This document shows positions 24,150 through 35,958 of a stretch of 64,000 nt of DNA, piece by piece. The stretch is from Lytechinus pictus (lineage: Eukaryota; Echinodermata; Echinoidea; Temnopleuroida; Toxopneustidae): assembly GCF_037042905.1 (NCBI RefSeq), contig NC_087246.1:36574001-36638000 (forward strand), read 5' to 3'. The notes beneath the pieces are model-generated. The model ran no database searches, was not told the origin of the DNA, and saw only the letters and a list, made by a program, of their open reading frames with translations. The translations under genes were made by a program, and so were the position numbers. Each line of letters begins with the position of its first letter. Positions within the stretch are counted from its first letter, which is position 1.

Positions 24150-25917
24150 CCTGGGTAATGTGTCATATAACTGTTTGGAAGGTACACATGACTGATGACC
24201 CTTTCTTGGGTTCTAAATCATATTCTTTATCATTTTGATTCCAAGCATCTACAGTAGAAATATGATCTTTGTAGGATAAGACTCTAATTTTTAACAAGTG
24301 TCTCCATGGAAATTCTTTTTTTTTCAATCTTTGAATAGGGTCATAGGACATGCACTCCCCCCAATTACATTGAAACAGGTGAATATTTGGAGCATCTAAT
24401 TTAGCACAAGAAAGGCTCATCAGTTGTGTGTAAATCCATTTTAAGTCATTCAAAACTTATAAACAGCTTTATGATACAATACCACCTAGAAGAAAATACT
24501 GGAAAATTTTCAAAGTAAAAATCCTGTTAAGAATAGTCACAAGAATATCTTTTTGTTATTGTAAGAGAATGTTACCCAGGTGTCATGTTTTTAATATCAA
24601 GATACATGTATGCAGTAATAAAAAATTCAGTGAAGCACGCTAGTATCGAAGCAATACAGTAAAAAGCAAATTTTCAATCTATGCATCAATTCCTTCTGTA
24701 ACATGTACCAGCGTCTTGCCAATATGTATATTCAATTTATTGTAATGCTGATTGTGTTTATGTTAATATTAATACTTTGATCGAAAACAGCAAATGTGTG
24801 TTAACAAAGAATTGTATTCTTTATGATTATCTAACAAATAAATCCATTGAATATAATAATTTTGGTATGTTGCCAGTGTGTATGAGTTATAAGATTTGCA
24901 CAACACATGAATAATTCACTCATGGCTGAAAAGTACAAGGATATTGTCAAATTACAAAATACATGGTACTCAAATTCTTATTATATAAGACTTTATTAAA
25001 AAATAAATTATACATTTACAAAGTTTTTTTTTTCTTGTAATATATTTATGTACATTTTATACTTTATATGACCTCTGAACATATATAAGGGACTATTTTC
25101 AAGGACATCATTACAATAATGGTAAATATTTTCCCATTAGGGTAACTACTTTCCCATTAGGGTAACTACTATGTCTATGGTAACAGGACTCAGTAGCCAA
25201 TCAAGATCAAACATTCCATGGTAGTTACCATTATGGCAGTTACCACAGTTGAAAATCCTTTATAAAGTGGGCCAATGATCACCTTTATTACAACAACAAA
25301 TATTTCCTTGACACTTCAGTATGAAATATTTTTGAGTTGTTTGAATTCCATGTGTTAAATACAGACCTAACCAGTACATTTGCTTGTTATATTCTTAGCA
25401 AAATTACTTAATGGAAATATCTATATCTTGGGCAATCTTGTAATTAGCTCATTCAAGGCAATAAATCATTTGTAGCCTTAATCGATATTGCTTTCCTTTT
25501 TGCATTAAAATTATGTAATTGAATAAAACAGATCAACTTTTTTTCCCACTTATTTTGTGTTGCCAATTTAAGGATTTTATTGGTTTTATCTTTAACATTT
25601 TGCAAATAAAATTTAATGACAAAAGGTACTGATACAATGATTAATAAATATTAGTAATATTCTTGTTTGCACCAAACCAAAAATATGGACACTTATATTT
25701 AAAGTACTAGTCAGATATCTTTGGACCACTATTACCTGTAAAACCAGACTAGACAAGTGGGCCCTATAACATTTTTCTTAATATTAGCTAGATTGTTGGG
25801 CTGATTTGATTTCATTGATCAATATGTGCCATCAAGTCTACAAATCAACTTATTTTTAATTTCACCTCAAGATACCTCCACAATTGGCTACGGGCAAAAT
25901 GACACAAGCATATCAAA
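24150..25917. other. No gene recognised
   Basis: AT-rich intergenic DNA. An imperfect inverted repeat lies near 25150-25250 (gggtaactactatg / catggtagttacc). Nothing else was supported. Confidence 0.45.
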
Positions 25918-26139
25918 TGATCACCTTTACGTGCAAACAAACCAAAAATTTATCAGGCACCTCCACAAAACTCGGAGCTACATCTTTCTGCATTAATCCC
26001 ACAAGTGTCATTTTCATTACCAATCCTCTTACTTCAGCGTTAGACAAAACAATTGGGAATGCAGGAAAGTTGCTGTGACGGATGCTTTGCAAGATTCCTG
26101 TCAAAAGACGCTGCAAGGTGCCTAGTACAAACATTCCTG
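25918..26139 (-). CDS. Possible isolated coding exon, product unknown
   Basis: After a cccattccag acceptor on the minus strand, an open stretch reads MFVLGTLQRLLTGILQSIRH, SNFPAFPIVLSNAEVRGLVM and onward to VCLHVK before a possible gtgatc donor. It is less AT-rich than its surroundings and is not part of a recognised repeat. No partner exon was found, so it may be chance. Confidence 0.25.
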
Positions 26140-26704
26140 GAATGGGAAAATTACTGTCCAAAATAACACAAAAATGTGCACAAGATAAATGAAAAGTGAG
26201 CCCACATATCATGTCATGACACTGCAAATAGTGTGTTTGATGCCTAACATCATAAAGGAGCAGTCTAAAAGTTGGTTATAATAAATACAGACATATGAGA
26301 GAAGGATATCAATGGATGTTTGGTGAAAATCCATCAAATGATAACATTTTTTCCCCTCACATCAGGGTAGACTTCCCCTTTACAAATCAATAACTCTTCT
26401 TCTTTGATTTTTTACTTTTTCTACAAACGTCTACTAACATTTTTATCTAATTTCTATTCGTTCACTATTAATCAACTTGATTTCTCATTTATAATAAAAT
26501 CAAAACCATTAATTCAAATGACAAAATTCATTAGACTGCTCTATTACTGTACTCTTCCTTTCATTTTACCTACCAGTAGTCTCTTTTCATACAACTTGTT
26601 AAAACAACTAATTTACAAAAACTGTTAAAAGCTACAGAAATCAAAGCATTCGATTTGATAAGTGAGTTCTTCAGAATTTCATATGATTTAAAAACAAGGT
26701 GGTT

Positions 26705-27130
26705 CTCGAACTACGAGTCTCGCCTGATTTCACGATCAATTAAATATGTAATATTCTTTTGACCCCTAGATGACCATTGATCTTATCATCCTCAAGAACA
26801 CAGGTGTGGTAATGCCCACAGATCATTTGTACCAAGTATGAACACAATTGATGCAGAAATATAGAAATGAGAGCAAGTTGAACAAAAACTTCAAAAAAGG
26901 GTGAACATGACCTCATATCATTTGACCCCTAGATGACCTTTGACCCCATCTCTCATTGGATCACATGTGGTATTGCCCAGGGATCATATGTACCAAGTAT
27001 GAAGATAATTGATGCAAAAATAAAGGAATGAGAGCAAGTAGAACAAAACATTTAACACTTTGGAACAGACCAACAGACTAAAAACAGGAAAAGTGATTAG
27101 GTCTCTGCCGAACTTCGTTTAGGCGAGTCA
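26705..27130 (+). repeat. CTCGCC dispersed repeat with DR1-like motif
   Basis: Starts actacgagtctcgcctgatt and ends aacttcgtttaggcgagtca. Contains tgacctttgaccc at 26934-26946 (two receptor half-sites, one-base spacer, antisense) and two internal copies of gtaccaagtatgaa. Its best relative is 59995-60390. Confidence 0.75.
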
Positions 27131-27526
27131 AAAATCACCTTGCTACAGTGCATTTTTCATAGAAACAGGAACTCTATGAAATATATGTAATCCATCTATA
27201 AGCTTTGGAAGGGAGGGTCCATGAGGCCAAGTGTTGCATATATGTTTTTGTACATCAATAGATTTTCTCGTTAGCCTGATCTTCAATGTATAAACAGAAA
27301 TATACACTCTAGAAAACATTAGTCATTTCAACAATGTGTGAAATAGAAAGTACAGTGACCCCGCATTTGCCACTGTATTAAACTTTCTAGTTTTACTTGC
27401 ACGCACCTTCACATGCAAATCATTTTCTCATCGTGTCTGCTGCTCCTTTGCACATCAATACCAAGACGATATCATGGTGGATTCACACTCTTGTATGCTT
27501 GTATGTTCATATTTTTTCAATATTGA

Positions 27527-27532
27527 TTTATT
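27527..27532 (-). terminator. Candidate SYS1 polyadenylation signal
   Basis: AATAAA on the minus strand about 370 bases beyond the SYS1 stop. Bases 27533-27899 would then be 3' UTR; the open frames there show no family match. This is a plausible position only. Confidence 0.35.
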
Positions 27533-27899
27533 TGCTGTTATCTTCATACAATCAATGCCTGAGGTAAGGTACTGATCCTCCTTACCACATCCCTTGGAAA
27601 GAATGTAAAGCTGCCAGTCCTCATTTCTTGCTTTCATGCTCCATGAAGATGCATCCTTGGTGGTCTCAAGTACATATTGCAAATCAACTCAACTAAGACA
27701 CAGTCCATTAAGAAGTCAACTTTTGCTCCAGGTACAATGTATTGTCCTTGTAATTGCAGTCCAAATGAACTTGTACTCTTCGCAATATGTTTTAGACAAT
27801 TGTTTGATGATATAGGTTCCACGGCAGAAGTTCTTACTGTCGCTGCAACATGTTCCTCTTGTTGCAAACAGTGATGGCCAACCGTTCATGTTACTGCTG

Positions 27900-28137
27900 T
27901 CATAAGTCTGCCCGTGCTCCCGTAAGGGGAATATCTTTCAACTCTGTCCTCATACACAGGTATTCTCCCAGCACTGTCGTCAATGCTATACAACCAATGT
28001 TCGTAAACCACCAAGCCATCGAACTGGGGATCCATGAATTGTACATCCAACAGGCAATGAAGTGGAAAAAGTGCATTGTAACAGAGAAGTCTGTACACTG
28101 CTTTGTCCTCTGCACAATACACCACAGTCCAATAGCA
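27900..28137 (-). CDS. SYS1: SYS1 coding exon 3 and stop
   Basis: It encodes AIGLWCIVQRTKQCTDFSVT, MHFFHFIACWMYNSWIPSSM, AWWFTNIGCIALTTVLGEYL and CMRTELKDIPLTGARADL. It contains the last two spans and the conserved cytosolic tail. A second open frame of similar length overlaps it on the same strand but has no family match. Confidence 0.95.
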
Positions 28138-28311
28138 CTGAAAGAATTAAAAAAAAATCAAAATACAAAATCCTCATTATTTTCATCATTTTTATTATCA
28201 TCATCATCACTACTACCACGACCACATCATCAAAAAGAAACAATATACAATCCTCATTATCTATCACCATCATATATCATTTAATCACCACTACCATCAC
28301 CACCACCACCT

Positions 28312-28342
<31 letters not shown>

Positions 28343-29802
28343 CACTACCATCATCATCATCATCACTACCATCATCTCCATTATCATAATCTCCATCATC
28401 ATCAACAACACTTATCACCACAACCACAACCACCAAAATTTACTTAATATTACGGTACTCACCAGGTGAGTGCATTCATTACATAGACCGCAACAATCAT
28501 CCTTCCTCCTGAACTGCTGAAGTCAAGGCACTGTGAAAACAAAATACACATTTTTTTATGAATTAACTTTCCTTATAATAATAAAATACTTCACTTTTAT
28601 TTCAATTTCTACTTACAAACCTGATTTCTGATATAAACCACCGTGTGAATTACTTCTGAAGTTAAGAATGATCAAGGTGTTAAAACAATATTTTTCTCTG
28701 AATACGTACAGATCTAGTAACAGAGGAGTAAACAATGATTTTCAAAAGTACCATTAATCATTCAGACTTATGTTTTACAACTTTAAAGGAGAATGAAACT
28801 CTTGGAGCAAGTTAGCTTTTGTGAAAGCAGAAAAATCAAAGAATAAGATCAACAAAACTTTGAGAAAAATAGGACTAGCAATAAAAGAGTTATGAGCATT
28901 TGAATGTCGAGATCACTAATGCTATGGAGATCCTCCTATTGGCAATGCGACCAAGATCTGTGATGTCACACACGTACAACTCTCCCATTTGGACACTGAA
29001 AATATACCCCAAAACATCTCTTTTTGCTCATTCTAATCATATGACAAACGATTCATCAATGATATAATGTTGTGAAACCTCTGTACTTGTCATCTCATAA
29101 AGAGAACACCTCACCTTGTGATAGACTCTATAAAAGTGAGAATATAAGTGAAATAAGTACTAAAGTAATGAGGGAGTTGTACGTGTGTGATATCACAGAT
29201 CTTGGTTGCATTGCCGTTGGGAGGATCTACATGGCACTAGTGATCTCAATATTCGAATGCTCATAACTTTCTTATTATTCATTCAATCTTCCTCAAACTT
29301 TCAACAATATGTTTCTTTGATTTTTCTCTTTGATATGGATTCAGCTGGTTTCAAGGGTTTCATTCTCCTTTAAATTTCATTTGAACTTTTATGGTAAATT
29401 TAATCAAAAAATATAGACAAACATGTACATACTGTACATACATAGGTTTTTTCAAAAGCCACAAACTTGAATCTACACTTTTTTCTCTCATGAAGCTTTT
29501 TGGATAGGATTAGCAGAAATTTATTGACTGTTTGAAATTGATCTACTGAGAAATCGGAATTCGATAGATCCTTTTAAGTGGCAAGATTTGGTAAAAGCAA
29601 GAATAACTTGAACAAGAAAATCAACCTACATCATAACCAAATATCTGGCTTAATGATTTAGGATGATCCAAGATGTAATCAACCATAATCAACCAAATTC
29701 CAAAGCACACATAGAAGACACTCTGCATAGCAATGATCTGTGAGATGAGTAACATGGGATCCCACACATAACTTCTGAATGATGCCCCCATCCTTCAATA
29801 AT
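27900..29802 (-). CDS. SYS1: SYS1 Golgi trafficking protein, complete coding region
   Basis: Three minus-strand exons join in frame to 155 residues: coding 29791-29630, 28530-28463 and 28137-27900 (human SYS1 is 156). The start is the ATG in MGASFRSYVWDPMLLISQII; the exon begins at 29802 behind a cctttgcag acceptor, so a 5' non-coding exon probably lies upstream. Family hallmarks seen: FRSYVWDP, NALTCAIGLW, KQCTDFSVTMHFFH and GEYLCMRTELKDIPL. Four hydrophobic segments fit the known four-span Golgi membrane protein, which in other animals and yeast recruits the small GTPase ARFRP1/Arl3 to the trans-Golgi. Both introns contain repeats (a TTAA transposon and ATC-rich microsatellite). The reading frame is intact. 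Confidence 0.95.
28170..28425. repeat. (ATC)n/(CAC)n microsatellite in SYS1 intron 2
   Basis: Irregular atcatcatc and accaccacc runs between SYS1 coding exons 2 and 3. Open frames through it are Thr/Ile repeats, not genes. Confidence 0.9.
28463..28530 (-). CDS. SYS1: SYS1 coding exon 2
   Basis: A 68-base exon between ttttcacag and gtgagt. It encodes CLDFSSSGGRMIVAVYVMNA and LT, with the next Cys split over the junction. It matches the second span of SYS1 (SxxGR followed by NALTC). Confidence 0.93.
28787..29369 (+). mobile_element. piggyBac-like MITE, copy 1 (583 bp), in SYS1 intron 1
   Basis: Flanked by TTAA at 28783-86 and 29370-73. Ends AGGAGAATGAAACTCTTGGA and inverted GGGTTTCATTCTCCT. 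It is repeated in opposite orientation at 33511-34093 with exactly the same length. Confidence 0.92.
29630..29802 (-). CDS. SYS1: SYS1 coding exon 1
   Basis: It encodes 54 residues, MGASFRSYVWDPMLLISQII to SLSQIFGYD, covering the first membrane span. The donor is gtaggt directly after the GAT codon; phase 0 is forced because the next exon is open in only that frame. Bases 29792-29802 are 5' UTR. Confidence 0.93.
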
Positions 29803-29899
29803 CTGCAAAGGAGAAAAAATAATCACAAAAATGTTTTGAAAGTTAATATTACATTAGATCATCAGTATTCATGGGGAAAATTGACACCAAAACTAAATA

Positions 29900-30412
29900 A
29901 CAAGTGGAGCGCCTCTGGCAGTCACACCTGCATCGCGTTATTCAATATAGCAGCAGTGCTGACTTTGAAAACTACTATAAAAAATTATTCACAAAAAGAA
30001 ACACCATTCATATAATGATACAATACTACGTTCATGGACAATAAATGACATTTGACCTTGATCATGCAACCTCAGACTTGTCAGTGATACTTGATTAATA
30101 TCCACATTTTATAAACTATAGCTATAAGCTTTGAAAGTTATGACAGCAATCTAATAATTACCTCCAAAATGGCCAAAGTTCAATGACCTTATGACCTTTG
30201 GTCATGTGACCTGAAACTCGCATGAGATGTTCAGTGATACTTGAATACTCTTATGTCTAAGTTTTATGAACTAGATCCATACACTTTCAGATGCAGAGTT
30301 ATGATGGTTATTCAACAAATATGGATCCCCAACATGGCCAAAGTCCATTGACCTTTGCCATGTGACCTGAAACTTGCACAGGATATTCAGTGATACTTGA
30401 TTAAAGGTGGTT
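29900..30412 (-). repeat. CTCGCC dispersed repeat, antisense 3' part
   Basis: Reverse complement of the 3' half of the family at 44642/48173: caagtggagcgcctctggca at the edge, then ttcatataatgata, tgaccttatgacctttgg and gatattcagtgatacttga. It lies just upstream of the SYS1 coding exon 1. Confidence 0.7.
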
Positions 30413-30579
30413 TTGAAAAACCCGCGGTTGAATCCATGGTTTATGCAGATTTCCTGTATAAATTACGCTTAATTTAGCGCGTATAAATAAATGTCCAATG
30501 CTGATGCGCACTTTTGTCACAGTGCGCCATATTGACGCCTGTTACCATTGATAGATACGCTATTTTTTTTTTTTTAAAC

Positions 30580-30689
30580 AGTGGACTCATGAATAAAATA
30601 AACATATTTTTCAAAGAAAAAACGTACTGCCGTATTTTGGTTGTAAAAACATACTAAATACGGCTAAAACGTACTGGTTGGCAGGTCTG
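30580..30689 (-). mobile_element. hAT-like AGAGCTGCC family, truncated copy 3
   Basis: The minus strand reads agacctgccaaccagtacgt, then ccaaaatacggcagtacgtt, matching the left arm of the copy at 41729-42257. The other end was not found. It abuts the LINE fragment at 30690. Confidence 0.65.
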
Positions 30690-31280
30690 CAATAGTTATC
30701 CAGTCCATTCTCGAAGCTGTGGACAATGGGTGCATTAACTAATTCATTACATAGACTATTCCAAATCCAAGGTTTCCTCATTCAATGTAAAAAAATTTCC
30801 TACGTTTCTCAGTGACTGACGTAGTGTTGACTGTTGGGGTAAAAGGTACATCCTTTATAAAAGATTTTAGTCTTTATTCCCTCGCAAATTTGACCCTAAA
30901 GTAACACATACTAGCTTTCCTAGCGAAATAGATACCCTTTTTTCATTATTTCAGTGTTTTTGACACCTTACCGGTAGTCCTTATTACATTACGTAATACT
31001 GAAAAAGCTGCTGCGGGCGTTCAACCGACAGTGAGTAGTGCAGTGAACAGTTTGAAGGGATGACCTTTTGTTCCCTGGTATCTGGTACTGGGAATTGGGA
31101 TCTCATGAAGAGGGATTCTGGATTGACTCCGTCTATACCATGCAACATTTTAAATACTTGTATCATGTCCCCTCGTCCTCTGCGGTAATGTAAGGAGTAC
31201 AGATTCAGTTTAACAAGTCTTTCACTATAAGATAAGGAGCTAAATCCTGGAACTTTTTGCTCTACGTTGAACAGATTACC
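30690..31280 (-). pseudogene. Antisense LINE fragment, C-terminal reverse transcriptase region
   Basis: On the minus strand, SLHYRRGRGDMIQVFKMLHG and, after a frame change, WIWNSLCNELVNAPIVHSFE are typical of the C-terminal region of CR1/Jockey LINE polyproteins (LxxRRxRGDMI and VWNSLPxxVVxAPSxxSFK). Its 3' side is cut by the hAT-like fragment at 30580-30689. It is frameshifted and inactive. Confidence 0.8.
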
Positions 31281-31702
31281 CGGTAGGCGGTAGGATGGGG
31301 GATCGGGTGTCCGGACACTTTATATTTTTGAAGCCTTCTTTTTTGTTACACTAAAAATATGAATTAAATAGTTGTAATCATCTTCTATTTTGTTCTCTAT
31401 AATATTTTGTAAAATTTTGTACTAAAATTTGATGAAACTTCGCTTGTAATTTTTTCCAAATGACTTTCTAAAATTGATCGTCCGGACACACAACCTGTCC
31501 GGACACAGAACAACTGGGTATACTATAAAAAGAAATTCATGATAAATCTCAACTCAAATTGTTAAGTGCGTAGACTGGGCACATCATTAAACTAAAGCTA
31601 GATAGGGCCTAATTGATAGATAGATAAAATAATCTCCGACTAAAAGTAAGTCTGAGACTGAGTCTGAATAAAAAAAAAGGGAGATTTTTCAAATTCAATG
31701 AC

Positions 31703-31872
31703 ATGTCTAACGACGTTACTACTACTACCTACCGTACCACTTCCAGTTTACCCGAAAATAAGTTGTTACACCTTTCCTGTTCTTCATCCAGATCAGAGCT
31801 GAGTGAAAAAATAAGCAATCCACTGCTTGCCGCCGATCTCCGAAGATCAAAACCGGAGGAAGGAAATACACA
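31703..31872 (+). CDS. Possible first coding exon of an unassigned plus-strand gene
   Basis: An ATG opens MSNDVTTTTYRTTSSLPENK, followed by a Ser-rich stretch, and remains open to a good donor (caa|gtacgt at 31873). A CpG-rich segment follows at once. Codon use looks protein-like, but no partner exon was found downstream and the product is not recognised. It may be a gene start, or chance. Confidence 0.25.
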
Positions 31873-31879
31873 AGTACGT

Positions 31880-32140
31880 ACAAGTTCATGAAGTTACGTT
31901 GAGCAGAAGCGCAGCACGTCATTTGTGCCACGGCGCGGCGCGCACGAAAGTCTCCGCGCGCGCTGCACTAATACTCGTGCGTACGATGCATACATCTGCG
32001 CTGCTAGCTCATTGCTGCTGCATGCTGCACTGCTCAGCGCTCATCCAGCCAGTGGTTCGGGGCCGGGCTGGGCGATGAGTTAGCGACGTCGCGGTGTTGG
32101 AGATCGATCGAGAGCGTCGAGCGTGTACGTGCGGTGTTGT
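31880..32140. promoter_or_regulatory. CpG-rich segment, candidate promoter region
   Basis: GC- and CpG-rich DNA (runs such as cggcgcggcgcgcacg and ccgcgcgcgctgc) stands out in an otherwise AT-rich window. It lies about 2.1 kb upstream of the SYS1 coding start on the minus strand and next to the possible exon at 31703-31872. It could serve SYS1, another gene, or both; no TATA box or start site could be fixed. Confidence 0.35.
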
Positions 32141-32702
32141 TGCCTACTTTTCGTAAAGTGATCACTAAAATTCAAGATTATTAATTGGTTATGAATTTTT
32201 TTAAATCTTATATTAAAAAAAAAACTTTTTAAACTCACAATTTATTAATTATTTTCAAATTTAAATTATTTATGTTAAAAAATTGAGGTTGTTATAAAAA
32301 TTATTTAAGATATATTGTATTTTCACTATTAAAACAATATGTGCGGCTAATTTGACCCTCGACTGTACTGATCGACCTCGAGCATACTTTTCGCAGTATC
32401 AAGTTCCGGTAGCCGGTATCCTGCAGTAAAGATCAAGCCTGAAATTAGGGGTGAGAAAATCAGCTATAAACCAACGAATTGATACAGTGATGTAAAAATG
32501 TTTTTGTTTTTCAACACATTCTGGGTTGATGATTCTGATTATTGCGTGGAAATTCAGTCTAACTCTAAGTAACGTTAAACATGGCCATGGGTGTGATTGT
32601 GAATGTAATTTGATGCTGCAGTCCTGCACTGCACCACCTACATGACCTAGGCGCTATGCCTATGCTATGGTCTGGGACTCTGGGTACATTACCGGTGCAC
32701 AG

Positions 32703-33018
32703 GGGCCGATTGCACGAAAGGGTCTTTCGAAGGACCGTCTTTCGTGTCGCCCATCTTTTATGATGCGCTATAAGCGGGGTGTTTCTGAAATTTATGATAA
32801 ACAAATACAATTCGTAAACTTGCTTTTAAATCAAATTTTATACAATTTTGTGAGATATCACCTAATTTTATTAACAAATATTTTGTTTATTTTACTTTAG
32901 CGGACGAATAAAATATGTTTGCAGATAATTTATTTAAAATGCGTTTCACATGGCGCATCATAAAAAATGGGCGACACCAAAGACGGTCCTTGCAAAGACC
33001 CTTTCGTGCAATCGGCCC
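32703..33018. mobile_element. Foldback element, GGGCCG-terminal family, CAG duplication
   Basis: Ends GGGCCGATTGCACGAAAGGG and its inverted partner, pairing over about 70 bases, with CAG on both sides (32700-02, 33019-21). No coding capacity. Confidence 0.82.
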
Positions 33019-33510
33019 CAGGATAACCGCTGGCACGGCATTTGCAATAAGTTTTTTATTCTTATGTAAAAATTTGAAATTTATCTACATTTTACATGAA
33101 GTAAGCTTTGGATATGAAACTTACCAAACGATATGAAGCCAATTTCAATTCCTCTCTGTCTCTGTCTTTCTGGTACTTTAATATTGATGATTTTACTTGA
33201 TGTCGAAGCAGGCATGCGGCCAATTCGCTGGTTTTCTCTATACGCACAGAGAGGGCGCGCGATATTATTTAATAAACTTGCTTGTTTACGTCAGATCAGC
33301 TGTACTGCTGGTTGCGTTCTAGGCGCTCCGCATTTTTTTCGCCGTTCAGCGTTATTTTATGATGTAGCGCCATCAGCGATTATACGTGAGATGCCTGTTG
33401 ATTTTTGGGGTACAATTTCCTATTATGCGCCGGCGACTTGAATCTAGACTGTTCGATAGGAAAAATTCGCATTTCGATTGTTGTTTGCGTAATTTCCACC
33501 GCAGTATTAA

Positions 33511-34093
33511 AGGAGAATGAAACCCTTGAAACCAGCTGAATCCATATCAAAGAGAAAAATCAAAGAAACATATTGTTGAAAGTTTGAGGAAGATTGAATG
33601 AATAATAAGAAAGTTATGAGCATTTGAATATTGAGATCACTAGTGCCATATAGATCCTCCCATCGGCAATGCGACCAAGATCTGTGATATCACACACGTA
33701 CAACTCCCTCATTACTTTAGTACTTATTTGACTTATATTCTCACTTTTATAGAGTCTATCACAAGGTGAGGTGTTCTCTTTATGAGATGACAAGTAAAGA
33801 GGTTTCACAACATTATATCATTGATGAATCGTTTGTTATATGATTAGAATGAGCAAAAAGAGATGTTTTGGGGTATATTTTCAGTGTCCAAATGGGAGAG
33901 TTGTACGTGTGTGACATCACAGATCTTGGTCGCATTGCCAATAGGAGGATCTCCATAGCATTAGTGATCTCAACATTCAAATGCTCATAACTATTTTATT
34001 GCTAGTCCTATTTTACTCAAAGTTTTGTTGATCATATTCTTTGATTTTTCTGCTTTCACAAAAGCTAACTTGCTCCAAGAGTTTCATTCTTCT
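33511..34093 (-). mobile_element. piggyBac-like MITE, copy 2 (583 bp), inverted
   Basis: Flanked by TTAA at 33507-10 and 34094-97. Sequence is the reverse complement of 28787-29369 with few differences; both contain the same 64-residue open frame, which is therefore transposon, not gene. Confidence 0.92.
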
Positions 34094-34307
34094 TTAAGGA
34101 TCGGACGGAGTATCTTGGCTGAGATTTGAAGGTAAGCGTTTAAAATCTCTTTTTATGAATATTTTGGAGCATAGTTTGAAAATTAATTCAATGAACAGAT
34201 TTAGATGAATAAATTTAGTATATTGTGAAGATTTTGGCGTGTATCATTCTCTCACATTCGTGTGATGAATGAAAACGTCAAAATTCATTATGAAATGGCA
34301 TGCGTTG

Positions 34308-34334
34308 TGCGAGGTTAGTACAACTAACCTCGCA
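34308..34334. repeat. Perfect 12-bp hairpin
   Basis: TGCGAGGTTAGT-ACA-ACTAACCTCGCA is a perfect inverted repeat with a 3-base loop. No neighbouring gene explains it. Confidence 0.8.
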
Positions 34335-34539
34335 TGCTTGTGTGAGTGGGATGAAGGTTGCCCCGGGGACCTTGACACGTCTTTAGACAGTGTCGAGGTC
34401 CTGAATACAACCACTCATTATCACCAGAGTACAAAACTTTGCGATGTTTGGCATTAGAAAACCGATGATCATAATCAATTAAAAATCTAACGATTAGGAT
34501 CAATCTTACCTAAACAAACTGTTCCTAAGCCAGGATATC

Positions 34540-35650
34540 TTTGAAATATATATGATGTATATAATTCCATTAAATTCTTCAAAAGAGCGTCAATTTTCGG
34601 ACTTTTGTCCCAATCGCGAGATCGCCATGTTTGAGGTAACATGAAAGAAGATTCTGCGCATGCGCATATATGAATATTTATAAGATGTCGTCACTGCATG
34701 CCTTTACAGCACAGTTTAATGAATATGCATGTCAGAAGAGTGAAAACTTTCGGCAAGTCGTCTAGATTCAATTAAATCGTGATTTAGGCATATAATTCAA
34801 TACCATTTTTTCATTTTAATTTGGAAAAAAAATAGATCTATATTCATGAAAAAATAATTATTAAAATGAAAAAAAAAATAGATCTATATTTATGAAAAAA
34901 ATATTTATTTCATATATATTTTTATTTTGTTACATTTTGTGTTTTTTATGATAAGTTTTTTTTTATTTTGTCATTTGTTATATTCTTTCTTTCTCCTTCT
35001 TTTCATTCTTTTTATGCTTTGTTTATGGGAAAGGGGGGGGGGGGGTAAAGCTTGACTGTGTTTGCTTGGTGTGTGTTTTTTTTATAACTTCCTAAAATTA
35101 TTTTGATTTAATGATACTAAAAATGAACAAAATATTTATCAATAGTGTGCTTGTGCATTATATTCAAAGATTTCTAGATCAGAAATTTTTAGTCCGTATT
35201 ATTATTATTCCCTTTGTGATTATGAAATATCAAAGAAATATTTACAAATGGATTCTAATTTTACATTTAGAATAACCAATTTACGATTTTCTTAAATATG
35301 AATTCTGATTCAATAATGTAAATGATTTCATGTTATTTATCTTTTCACATGTTATAACAATGATGAAGGAATGAATATGATTTTAAAACAAAAGGAAATA
35401 CTTAAAAACAATTTTGCCTGCTTTAAAAAGAAATATCAAGATAATGTTAAGAATAAATAATTGTAATTTTAAAAAATTTCTGCCGCTTTGATAATCTCCA
35501 ATCACCATTTGTTGTTTAATTCATCGCATGGCAGTAGCATAATCAACCCCTCACCTGCCCCCCCCCCTCTAAACAAAATTGGTACGAATTTTATAATGAC
35601 CTCTAATTTTGTGTTAAAGACCTTTTTTTTGCTTGTCAAATTCAAAACAT
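34540..35650. other. AT-rich gap, no gene recognised
   Basis: Long A- and T-rich runs, including aaaaaatagatctatatt twice at 34828-34890. No coding or bounded repeat was supported. Confidence 0.5.
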
Positions 35651-35656
35651 TGAACT

Positions 35657-35923
35657 CACTGGCGGATCCAGGGGGGGGGGGGGGGCAAAACCGGCTCGTG
35701 CTCCCCCCCTTTGAGAACAAAATGAAAATTTGTAATGTAAAAATTGTGTTAAAACCGAACTGTGCCCCCTCCCTTTTGACAGTGAAGACTTTTTTATTTT
35801 TTTTTTCGATTTTTCGAGGACGAAATATCCTTAATTTTTGGTTGAAAAACTTTTTTTTTTGCTTGTCAAATTTTTCATTGGAAAAATGTGCCCCCCTTTT
35901 GGAAAATCATGGATCCGCCCCTG
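35657..35923. mobile_element. hAT-like MITE, CACTGGCGGATCC ends
   Basis: A 267-bp element flanked by an exact 8-bp duplication ATTGAACT (35649-56, 35924-31). Ends CACTGGCGGATCC and GGATCCGCCCCTG are inverted with two mismatches. G- and C-runs lie next to the ends, as in the elements at 61838 and 61946. Confidence 0.88.
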
Positions 35924-35958
35924 ATTGAACTCATTTATATGAAGCGCTTCTAGTTCTA

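Noticed and set aside
27455..27867. Two minus-strand frames after the SYS1 stop
   Set aside because: They fit SYS1 3' UTR; no splice sites or family features.
27886..28125. Second minus-strand frame overlapping SYS1 exon 3 (DDSAGRIPVYEDRVERYSPY)
   Set aside because: It looked protein-like at first, but the neighbouring frame is SYS1 with matching splice sites, so this is a shadow.
28062..28469. Thr/Ile-rich frame on the plus strand
   Set aside because: It is the ATC/CAC microsatellite in SYS1 intron 2 plus antisense of SYS1 exon 3.
29072..29266. 64-residue frame repeated at 33614-33808 on the other strand
   Set aside because: Both lie inside the 583-bp TTAA element; the duplication reflects transposition, not a gene family.
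31300..31510. Repeated TGTCCGGACAC palindromes as a possible element
   Set aside because: The motif occurs near both sides, but ends do not pair well and no target duplication was found, so borders could not be supported.
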